Assembly: GCF_024323335.1 (NCBI RefSeq)
Contig: NC_066581.1
Span: forward strand, 39,137,199-39,201,198
DNA from: Lathyrus oleraceus
Taxonomy: Eukaryota; Streptophyta; Magnoliopsida; Fabales; Fabaceae
Direction of reading: 5' to 3'
DNA length: 64,000 nt
Numbering within the stretch: the stretch's first letter is position 1; every line of letters starts with the position of its first letter. The notes beneath the pieces are model-generated. The model was given only the letters and a program-made list of their open reading frames with translations, made no database searches and had not been told where the DNA came from. Position numbers and translations under genes: made by a program. Positions 48,530-57,102 of this stretch are shown piece after piece.

Positions 48530-51500
48530 ATGGACCAGATACAGAAAGAACTGGCTGATATGCGTGAAAGGATGGATCAGTTCATGACATTGATGACTGG
48601 TATGGCAGAAGGCCAGGCGAAGCTGAAGGAATTGGTTGAGCAACCGAGGCCCGATCCAGAGGTGGAAATACCAAGTGCTGAGGGGAACCCTGGTAACCCT
48701 GGGAACGCTGATAACCCTGTGAACACTAGAAACGCGGGTAACGCAAATGTTGATGGAAACCCGGGTAATGTTGGCAACACGGGAAATGTTGGGAATGGTA
48801 TTGGCGGAAGGTACAATGTGAATCAAGGGATTCGGATTAACGGGCGCCCCGTTACTGAAGATTGTCAGTATGATCAATTTTATTTGCACGACGAGGCCCT
48901 CGAGACCACTCGCCGTATGGATGAGCTTGCTGAGAAGTTCAAATCTTTGGAGTCTCAAAATTCCTTAGGTTTTGATGTCACCAATCTTGGTCTGGTTCAG
49001 GGAGTAAGGATCCCTCACAAGTTCAAACCCCCTACTTTTGAGAAATACAACGGGGCTTCTTGCCCACACACTCATCTCCAATCTTATTTGGGAAGGTTGG
49101 GAGCTCACACGGAAGATGAAAAGTTGTGGATGTACTATTTTGAAGACAGTGTAACTGGAGCTTCTCGTGAATGGTATTCTCATTTGTCTCGCACTACCAT
49201 CAAGAGCTGGAAAGACTTGGCAGAGGCTTTTATCAAGCAATATCAATACAACTTGGACATGGCTCCAAATCGGACCTTGTTGCAAGGAATGTCTCAGACT
49301 GCCAAGGAAACCTTTAGAGAATATGCTCAGCGTTGGAGACAGATTGCTGCATCCGTCCAACCCCCTATGTCTGAAAGGGAGATGGCGGACATGTTCATGA
49401 ATACTCTTCAAGGCAATTATATCGAGAGATTGGCTGCTTGCCCGTCAATCAGCTTTGTAGAGATAGTGATTGCTGGAGAAAGGATCGAGAGTCTGTTGAA
49501 GATGGGCCGAATTCAAGACAATAGTGCTTCCAACTCATTAGTTCCCAAGAAATCGTTTGCTGGTAACGGTCAGCGAAGAAGAGAAGGTGAGACAAGCGTT
49601 GTGTATGCCGGCAGAGGCAGGGGCAGAGGACGCCCTAATTATTATCAAGATCAAGTGGCCGCAGTCACTATTCCAACACCTGTTCCTCAACCGCAGTATC
49701 ATCCGCAACAGCAACCCAGGTACAACAATCAACAACAAGGAGGTAATCCGGGTCAGCAAAGACACCATCAACAACGTCCAAGGCAGGCAGACCGGGTCAT
49801 TGAGCCAATCCCAATGCCTTATTCTGTATTACTTCCCAAGCTGATTGACATGAATCTGGTTACATTGAGAACTCTGGCCCCACCAATCGATCCCAATAAT
49901 TTGCCTAGAGGTTATGATGTCAACGCCAAATGTGCTTTTCACTCCAACGCACCTGGCCATACTACAGATAATTGCAAGGCTCTCCAGCTAAAGGTGCAAG
50001 ATTTGAGAGACTCCAAGGCTATCAATTTTTCTCCGGTGCCTAATATTATCCAAAACCCGATGCCAGCCCACGGCGGGCAGAGGATTAATGCTGTTGATAG
50101 TGGGGAAACTTTGAATTTGGTTTCTAATGTGGCTAAAGTGAAGACTTCACTATCGGTAGTTAAAGACCGACTTTTGAAAGGACAAATTTTCCCGGGCTGT
50201 GGGGAAGAGTGCAGAAATTGTCAAGCTGCCGAGAACGGATGTGACAGTTTGAGAAGAGGTATTCAGCAACTGATAGATGAAGGTTGTCTTCAGTTCGATC
50301 AGACCCGTCCAGTGAAGAATGATGTGTCGACAGTGACGTTTTATTTCACTCCTGAAGAAATATATGTTCTCGAGAGACCCGCTCCGATGACAATATATTT
50401 CCCAGAGAGTCCAGCACCAATTTACTCTAACAACCCTCAACCGACTTTGATTGGTCCGGTCACCATCACGGTACCAGGACCTGTTCCGTATGAGAAAGAC
50501 AATGATATCCCGTGGCACTATGGGGCTGATATCTACTTCCAGGGGCAGAAAGTTAACGAAGAAGACATCGACATTGATAGCTCCGCTGTAGACAATGTTG
50601 GAGGGATTGGTGGCTTCACTCGCAGTGGACGCCTATTTGCACCATCAACATTACGCACGATTACTGAAGCTGAGGCAGCTGCCAAGGCTAAAGGAAAACA
50701 GGTAGCCACAAAAGAGGTTACTACTGAGGAAGCTCCTCCTAAGACCGCATTCGAGAAGGAAGTGGATGAGTTTATGAGGATTATCAAGAAAAGTGACTAC
50801 AAGGTAGTCGACCAGCTAAATCAGACACCCTCAAAGATCTCCATTCTCTCACTATTTATGTGCTCTGAGGCACACAGAGCAGCCTTGTTGAAAGTACTGA
50901 ATATGGCCTATGTTCCACCAGAGATAACTGTTAACCAGTTGGAGTCGGTAGTCTCGAATATACACAATAGCCATGCGCTAGGTTTCACCGATTATGACCT
51001 GATACCTGAGGGCAGGAATCACAACAAAGCCTTGCATATCACAATGGAATGCAAAGGGACGGTGCTTTCCCATGTTTTGGTTGATACAGGCTCTTCTCTG
51101 AATGTTCTTCCAAAGAAAGCCTTAATGAAGTTGGATTGCGATGACGCCACCCTGAGGCTGAGTAATTTGGTTGTGAGGGCTTTTGATGGCTCTAAGCGAG
51201 CTGTCTGTGGCGAAGTTGAGTTTCCAGTTAAGATTGGACCGCAGGTATTCAAAAGTACCTTTTATGTGATGGATATCCAGCCTGCTTATAGCTGTTTGCT
51301 AGGTCGGCCCTGGATTCACGCTGTCGGTGCTGTTACTTCTACTCTCCACCCGAAGCTCAAATATGGACTAGAAGGGCAGGTCGTCACTGTCTGTGGTGAA
51401 GAGGATATTTTTGTTAGCCACCTGTCTACATTTAAGTATGTGGAGATGGATGGCGAGATGCATGAGATGCTGTGTCAGGGCTTCGAAGCCATAAACATCA

Positions 51501-51865
51501 GTGAGGTCGTGCCCGAAGCTGTCTTTTCACCTGAGTCTGAGAAGGTCGGGACTTCTATCTCTTCATACAAGCAAGCTTTTGAAGTGGTTAAGGCTGGTAA
51601 TGCCCAAGGCTGGGGAAAATTTGTGGAGCCAATCATAAAAGAAGACATGTTTGGATTGGGGTATACTCCGGGGTCTCAGAAGAATGAAGCCGGTACTTTC
51701 TCCAGCAGGGATTTGGTTTCTCCCCACACCGTCAATGCTGCAGATAAAGACAAGGCTGACTGTGACTGTGACTTAGATAGCTGGATTCGCCCGAGTGTCC
51801 CAGGAGAAAAGCTCGACAATTGGTCGTCTGAAAAAGTCGTCCGGTTTACTCTACTGAAGGAGTAA
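48530..51865 (+). CDS. Ogre Gag-Pro polyprotein (1111 aa, open)
   Basis: Structural Gag plus aspartic protease of an Ogre retrotransposon; it would form the particle and process the polyprotein in the cytoplasm. The start is the ATG of M-D-Q-I-Q-K-E-L-A-D-M, where the coiled-coil-like N-terminus begins; the frame opens further up without an ATG. Then follow an Asn/Gly-rich stretch (residues ~55-95), a Gag core (~195-325) with W-Y-S-H-L-S and F-R-E-Y-A-Q-R-W, a Gly/Arg patch (~360), a Cys/His cluster C-A-F-H...H...C (~466), and a retropepsin with V-D-T-G-S-S (~850) and L-L-G-R-P-W (~923). No stop or frameshift, unlike copy A. The stop overlaps a donor-like GTAATT. The downstream RT and integrase are missing, so this copy could only work with enzymes supplied in trans. 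Confidence 0.85.
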   Translation: MDQIQKELADMRERMDQFMTLMTGMAEGQAKLKELVEQPRPDPEVEIPSAEGNPGNPGNADNPVNTRNAGNANVDGNPGNVGNTGNVGNGIGGRYNVNQGIRINGRPVTEDCQYDQFYLHDEALETTRRMDELAEKFKSLESQNSLGFDVTNLGLVQGVRIPHKFKPPTFEKYNGASCPHTHLQSYLGRLGAHTEDEKLWMYYFEDSVTGASREWYSHLSRTTIKSWKDLAEAFIKQYQYNLDMAPNRTLLQGMSQTAKETFREYAQRWRQIAASVQPPMSEREMADMFMNTLQGNYIERLAACPSISFVEIVIAGERIESLLKMGRIQDNSASNSLVPKKSFAGNGQRRREGETSVVYAGRGRGRGRPNYYQDQVAAVTIPTPVPQPQYHPQQQPRYNNQQQGGNPGQQRHHQQRPRQADRVIEPIPMPYSVLLPKLIDMNLVTLRTLAPPIDPNNLPRGYDVNAKCAFHSNAPGHTTDNCKALQLKVQDLRDSKAINFSPVPNIIQNPMPAHGGQRINAVDSGETLNLVSNVAKVKTSLSVVKDRLLKGQIFPGCGEECRNCQAAENGCDSLRRGIQQLIDEGCLQFDQTRPVKNDVSTVTFYFTPEEIYVLERPAPMTIYFPESPAPIYSNNPQPTLIGPVTITVPGPVPYEKDNDIPWHYGADIYFQGQKVNEEDIDIDSSAVDNVGGIGGFTRSGRLFAPSTLRTITEAEAAAKAKGKQVATKEVTTEEAPPKTAFEKEVDEFMRIIKKSDYKVVDQLNQTPSKISILSLFMCSEAHRAALLKVLNMAYVPPEITVNQLESVVSNIHNSHALGFTDYDLIPEGRNHNKALHITMECKGTVLSHVLVDTGSSLNVLPKKALMKLDCDDATLRLSNLVVRAFDGSKRAVCGEVEFPVKIGPQVFKSTFYVMDIQPAYSCLLGRPWIHAVGAVTSTLHPKLKYGLEGQVVTVCGEEDIFVSHLSTFKYVEMDGEMHEMLCQGFEAINISEVVPEAVFSPESEKVGTSISSYKQAFEVVKAGNAQGWGKFVEPIIKEDMFGLGYTPGSQKNEAGTFSSRDLVSPHTVNAADKDKADCDCDLDSWIRPSVPGEKLDNWSSEKVVRFTLLKE

Positions 51866-52140
51866 TTTTTATTGTTTTCCTTTTATCACATGCATAATAA
51901 AGTCTTACACTTTGACCAAGGTGTAATGACTCATCTGTAGGGCCATCCATTTAGTTACATTTCGTAATTATTTTCATCATCAATCAAGGACAGCTTTTGC
52001 AAACAATTTTGTGTTCTCTTTCTTTCAATTATTTTTACTTTTACAAAAACGGCAATGTTTCTTTTTCATGTTTCTTTTTCGTTTTTCTTTTCAAAAAACA
52101 CCTCGTAAAACTGATCACCCGGATCTCACTGCTAACAACA
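51866..52140 (+). other. Ogre D spacer between pro and pol (intron-like)
   Basis: A candidate donor GTAATT overlaps the gag-pro stop (51862). The spacer has a long pyrimidine-rich stretch at 52015-52095, as before an acceptor. The AAG at the equivalent place in A (CTCTAAGGTAAAG) is replaced in D (CACCTCGTAAAAC), so the usual-looking acceptor is lost. Splice sites remain unproven. Confidence 0.4.
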
Positions 52141-52145
52141 CTGCT

Positions 52146-53027
52146 ATGGCCAAGTATGACTTCGACAATCCTATCTATCAAGCCGAAGAAGGGGTTGAGG
52201 AAGATTGTGAATTGCCTGAGGAGTTAGCCAGGTTGTTGAAACAGGAGGACCGAGCTATTACACCTTATCAGGAAGTGATTGAGACCATCAACATTGGTAC
52301 AGAGGACGACAAGAAAGAGATCAAGATCGGGGTCAGTCTACAGGCCGAGAGGAAAAGACCGTTGATCATGTACTTGACTGTGTTAGAAAGGTCAATGGGT
52401 TGTGTGCTCGGTCAGCATGACGAGTCAGGTCGAAAAGAGCATGCAATATACTACCTTAGCAAAAAGTTTACCGACTGTGAACAAAGATACTCACTGCTCG
52501 AGGAAACTTGTCGCGCTTTGGCATGGGCTGCTCGCCGACTAAGACAGTATATGTTGACTCACACGACTCTATTGATATCAAAGATGGATCAAGTCAAGTA
52601 TATTTTTGAAGAGCCAGCGTTTACCGGAAGGGTTGCTAGGCGGCAAATGATGCTGACAGAGTATGACATGCAATACACTTCACAAAAAGCCATCAAAGGA
52701 AGTGTCTTGTCAGACTATTTTGCCGTGCAATTGATTGATGATTACCAACCTATGAGGTTCGACTTTCCTGATGAGGACATCATGTTTCTCAAATCGAAAG
52801 ATTGCGAGAAACCACTCCCGGAGGAGGGGCCTGACCCTGAATCCAAATGGATTATGATGTTTGATAGGGCGGTCAACGTCAATGGTCGCGGAGTTGGTGT
52901 AGTGTTGATCACACCGGAGGGGGTTCATATGCCATTTTGTGCCAGAATAACTTTTCCCTGCACCAACAATGAAACCGGACGAAGCAGAATGGGTCCGTTC
53001 TCGATACAATCAGCTAAGCCTAGTTGA
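52146..53027 (+). pseudogene. Ogre D pol remnant (RNase H parts only)
   Basis: M-A-K-Y-D-F-D-N-P-I-Y-Q-A-E-E-G leads to S-L-Q-A-E and passes in frame, through a GAG/AGAGG microhomology, to R-P-L-I-M-Y-L-T-V-L, deleting all of RT. The Ty3 RNase H (C-V-L-G-Q-H-D) is kept. The second, archaeal-like RNase H has M-M-F-D-R-A in place of M-M-F-D-G-A and is cut after N-N-E. Frame is lost at that second deletion. Confidence 0.8.
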
Positions 53028-53316
53028 GGAAAAGAGACTAGCAACTATATGCCATGGCCAGCTATATCAGAGACGGACGAAGAGAGCGTTTGATCAGAAA
53101 GTGCGCCCTCGGGAGTATCAAGTCGGTGAATTGGTACTCAAAAGAATTCTTCCTCCCAACACAGATCACAGGGGCAAATGGACACCGAACTATGAGGGTC
53201 CATACATGGTTAAAAGGGTTTCTCTGGCAGAGCTCTGATGCTAACAACCATGGATGGCGAAGACTTCCCGTCCCCTGTCAACTCAGACGCAGTTAAACAA
53301 ATACTTCACATAAAAT
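52969..53316 (+). pseudogene. Ogre D integrase C-terminal remnant
   Basis: A second frame overlaps the first: E-A-E-W-V-R-S-R-Y-N-Q-L, K-R-L-A-T-I-C-H-G-Q-L-Y, then G-E-L-V-L-K-R-I-L-P and G-P-Y-M-V-K-R, the chromo-like C-terminal part of Ogre integrase. The zinc finger and DDE core are absent. A frameshift after K-R-V precedes the final A-V-K-Q-I-L-H-like end. Confidence 0.75.
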
Positions 53317-53350
53317 AGACCCGCTGGACATTAAAAAGAAGAGTCCAGGC
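53317..53350 (+). other. Ogre D 3' region, first segment
   Basis: Short stretch up to the CACTA insertion. It continues at 62001 (AAAAAAGGGCATCCC) exactly as the same region is continuous in Ogre A (complement of 17830-17880). Confidence 0.8.
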
Positions 53351-53377
53351 CTCTACTCCAAACAAGACCTTAGACAG

Positions 53378-53441
53378 CGCTTTTTTTGGCCTTAGACAGC
53401 GCTTTAAAGCGCTGTCTAAACCTCCGCTGGACATTAGACAG

Positions 53442-53475
<34 letters not shown>

Positions 53476-53552
53476 TTAGACAGCGCTTTTGCCTAAAGCG
53501 CTTTCTAACCCCCCCTTTAGACAACGCTTTTTACAGAAGCGCTGTCTAATGT
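53378..53552. repeat. CACTA left subterminal repeats
   Basis: TTAGACAGCGCTTT or its complement AAAGCGCTGTCTAA occurs about six times, in both orientations, around a C34 run. In En/Spm-type elements such repeats bind the TNPA-like protein; that role here is an inference. Confidence 0.8.
53442..53475 (+). repeat. C34 homopolymer
   Basis: 34 consecutive C in the left subterminal region, flanked by TTAGACAG and TTAGACAGCGC. Its length should be treated as unreliable in any assembly. Confidence 0.7.
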
Positions 53553-53825
53553 ATACGAAAATTTTTGAAGCTTTTGTTTTAAACCACATTTTTTCCAAGT
53601 TTATAAACCAGAATTTCTACCTATTTTCAACCAGATTTTGACAGACAGTTATCACATTTTATACATGCCATTTTGGCCTTTTTTCTACCAATTTTTGGCT
53701 AACAAATATATATATATACCAATTCAAACCAATTTTGCCTTAAATGTATCAAAATATATACAAATTTATGTACACATTTACAAGTCATTACATATACTAC
53801 AAATGTACACATTAATTACACAAAT

Positions 53826-56800
53826 TTATGAAAAAACTTTGAGCTCTATCATGAATTGACACCACTCCTCTTTGATTTCGTCCACTTGATCCTTTGTATA
53901 AAATGCACACTTGAATTCCTCAAAGTACTACATAATAATATAACATATTTTGAATTAATTCCAACTATTTAATTATATGAGATATGTGTAAATATAAAAA
54001 TAACTCATAAGTTAGAAATACATACATCGGTGGGAATCACTAATCGGCCCAAAGCAAGAGTATCTCGCATAAACCTCAACACGAAATACCCGCAATCTAT
54101 TTGATTACGTTGTTGAGGACACTACATGAAAAAAAATATGGATTATAAATCCTAAGTTTTATCAAGTGTCATCACTAATATAATAAAAAATGTGGTAATT
54201 AAAAATATACCGCCACTTTAATCCATGTAATGCGGTTGGCGCTCCTCCTTGAGGTTTGGATATCTCGTTGGGCCCGAAAAGCTTGTAGGACGCTAATAAA
54301 ATAAAAATGAAGCAATTAGAACAATTCACATAAACTAAGAAAAATTTTGAACATTCTCACTTACGTGTCAATTAGGTTCTTCATATCCGGGTATGTTGTC
54401 CAATCATTTCCTAACGAGTCAAGATAATACACAATTTCTCGGATAGGATTGATTGCGAGCAACAACCATTGTCCACTGTAATGATTAGGCAAATGTTAGA
54501 TGGTAACTTGGAAAATAATTATAATAGATGAATTTAGAATGAAATGCTAACCCGGTATTAAACGGTATAAAAAACAACTTCTCCGCATCTTTATTCTCCA
54601 TGAGGATCTGAAGAACATACTCCGTCACGGTATGCGGTCTACTTAAGATTAAACCTAAGTTGACGGTCGCGGGTGCTAAGAATCCGAATGACTCATCCAA
54701 ATCATTGGGGCGCATCAATTTGTCATACAAAAACCTAATATAAAAACATCATTAACACCTCTTTTGAAACATAAAGTAAACCGGATTAACATAAAGTAAA
54801 CATCATTAACATAAGTTGTTTAATTAATAAAACAAAGTAGACCGGATTTACCTAATATATGTATTGACAACGTTGACGCCGATTTCTTCATGACCAAAAA
54901 CTTGCATGAAGTCTTCATTACCAATCATTTGGTCGTAATCAAAGCCGAAAATCCCTACCTCCATATGTACATTCCGAACACCTCCGGTCGGTATATCGGT
55001 CATCTCTATAAATGTCCTGAGGCACGACCTATACTTGGCGGTAGGTTTTTTCCTAGCTACGGTCTTCTTAGCACCAGAACTTTTTACCCGTGCGGAGGCG
55101 TTGCTAACCTCCTTTTTTTGTTGTGCGGAGGCATTGCTAACCTCATTTTCTTTTGATTTGGATTTTGTGGGAGTCTATTTAACATAACCAAGGAAAATAT
55201 GTAAGTAAAATTTTAAGCATAAATTTTAAACTTTGAATATACACATTAAAGTTAACATAAGTTTTAAGCATACCTCATATCCTACGCATATGAGGTTTGT
55301 CGGCCATGCAACAAACGAACCTACTGCTTCGTGCACCGTTGTTGCATCCGAATCATCGCTAGGATATGGTAATGCTGCATTCAGCTCAACTGCAATATCA
55401 ACTGATACCTTCAAACATCCAGCAGGGAGCTCTCTAGTGTGGAGTAATACTCCGCTAACGTTATGCACTTTTCCCTTGCCAACCATCCGATAGTATGGTG
55501 ACGACAAATACAGCTGACAATGGGAAATGCCCTAAAACCAATAATAACAAGAAATCGTTAATGTGTATATATGTCAAATACATAATTTAAGCAAATAGTT
55601 CAATTTAAGACAATTATATGTAATTACCTCTGGAATGTTCGGCTGAAAGGTACAGTTGATACTGTTTTTGTCCGAAGCATCTCTGTATACCGTTGAGGCG
55701 CTAGCCTCTCTTTCTCTCCTCAGTGCATCAAGCTCAGCTTGCATGGCTTCCAATCTTGCATGAAGCTCCCGATTACTAGGAGCCTTTCCTTTTTTAACAC
55801 TGAGGGAGGTCGGAGTGACTCCAAATCCCTTACCCCTCACCCGACCAGAATACTCAGGGACATCTAATGCCCGACTAAGTATGCTCTTAGTATCATCGGG
55901 AGATAGAGACTGAGATAGCTCCTCCTGAAAAATCAGATGAATACCGTATACTTGTCAAATATTTGTGTATAAAAATGTTATTCAATTAATGAAAAAATGT
56001 TATACTTACACATTTCTGGTATACGTTTAAAACTTCTTCTTGTGGAACTCCAGATTTGCCCACACGGGCTTCCTTCCACAAAACATGTGCAGGAAGAGAT
56101 GTTTCTGAACTTTCCTCCTTCTGCAGCTACACATTAAGTCATACAATTTGATCAGATAAAACTAATATATGATGAACAAATTTGTTTTCGCAATTTATAA
56201 ATACTTACCATGGATTGTTCTAAGCGTCCATATCCGACACGTCCTTTTCGGTACGGATATGCGGGACTTGATGCTCTTTCCCGATTTGTAGCACTTATTC
56301 TTTGAAAAGTCGGGTCTTGTCTTTTGGATTTGAAAGCTTCCCATTCTTCAGCCGATATCAAACTTTCATATTTTCTAGGAAGCTCCGCATCCACAAAATT
56401 ACCATCCGCATCCTTAAGGAACATGGATGATAAAAATGTCCGAAACCCTCTAAGAAGCTTTCCGGCCAATTTCATACAAAACCCTCTTCTTTCTTCTTCG
56501 ATGTTAAAACATCGCTAAGAAAAACATACAGATTGATAGTTAGTATCGGTAATTGAAAAAACATAATTGATACCGTATAATTAAGGGCCAAATGATTGTA
56601 CCTTTATCTCACTCCAAATTTTTTCTTTGGACTCTTTCAACTCTTTATTTCTCCAATCATCACATGTAATGGGAATTTCATTCCTTACTAGTGCACCGAT
56701 GAAACTAGTTAAGGTATGCCCATTAGGTTCTATAAGTTGTCCCTGGTTGTTCCAAGAGACATCTAGTATGATGCCTCGAGATCTTCCTTGGACCACCCTT

Positions 56801-56877
56801 CGCATTACTGTGATGCCTCTTCGAATTTCTTCTTCCGCGGATACTTTACTAACTTCCTCATGTTGGTTATCAGCCAT
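53826..56877 (-). CDS. CACTA second gene: plant-transposase (TNPA-like) protein with Ulp1-like C-terminus, spliced
   Basis: Multi-exon gene on the minus strand, downstream of the transposase. Exon 1 begins M-A-D-N-Q-H-E-E (56877) and ends at a GT donor at 56601. Exon 2 (56514-56209, acceptor TTAG, donor GTAAGT) includes A-E-E-W-E-A-F-K-S-K-R. Exon 3 is about 56126-56010. Exon 4 (about 55925-55628) has a coiled-coil-like L-E-A-M-Q-A-E-L-D-A-L-R-R-E. Later exons (54730 down to 53826) give a Ulp1/C48-like fold: F-F-I-P-F-N-T-G, then G-Q-W-L-L-L-A, Y-Y-L-D-S, Q-Q-R-N-Q-I-D-C-G, ending I-E-L-K-V-F-S. Asp, Gln and Cys of the expected site are present; the His before Trp reads Gln. The exon 3-4 junction does not close in phase at the obvious sites, so a frameshift or another splice choice is possible. 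Confidence 0.7.
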
Positions 56878-57102
56878 GTCTAACCTGTAATAAACCAAGG
56901 AAACCATCAAATATCAAATATAACTTATAATCAAAGCAATTGAAAACAAAAAAATAAAGAAATCATGCATTATCAGATATAACTTATAATCAAAGCAATT
57001 GAAAACAAAAATATAATGAAATCATGCATTATCACATATAACTTATAATCAAAACAAATGAAAAAATAAAATAAAGAAACCATGGATAATTTACCTAAGT
57101 CA

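Noticed and set aside
50150..50787. Minus-strand frames over Ogre D gag-pro
   Set aside because: Antisense shadows of a long conserved coding frame; the same shadows occur over Ogre A.
55226..55507. A separate short gene between the plant-transposase and Ulp1-like exons
   Set aside because: It reads on the same strand between exons of the second CACTA gene and has splice-like borders, so it is better taken as a further exon.
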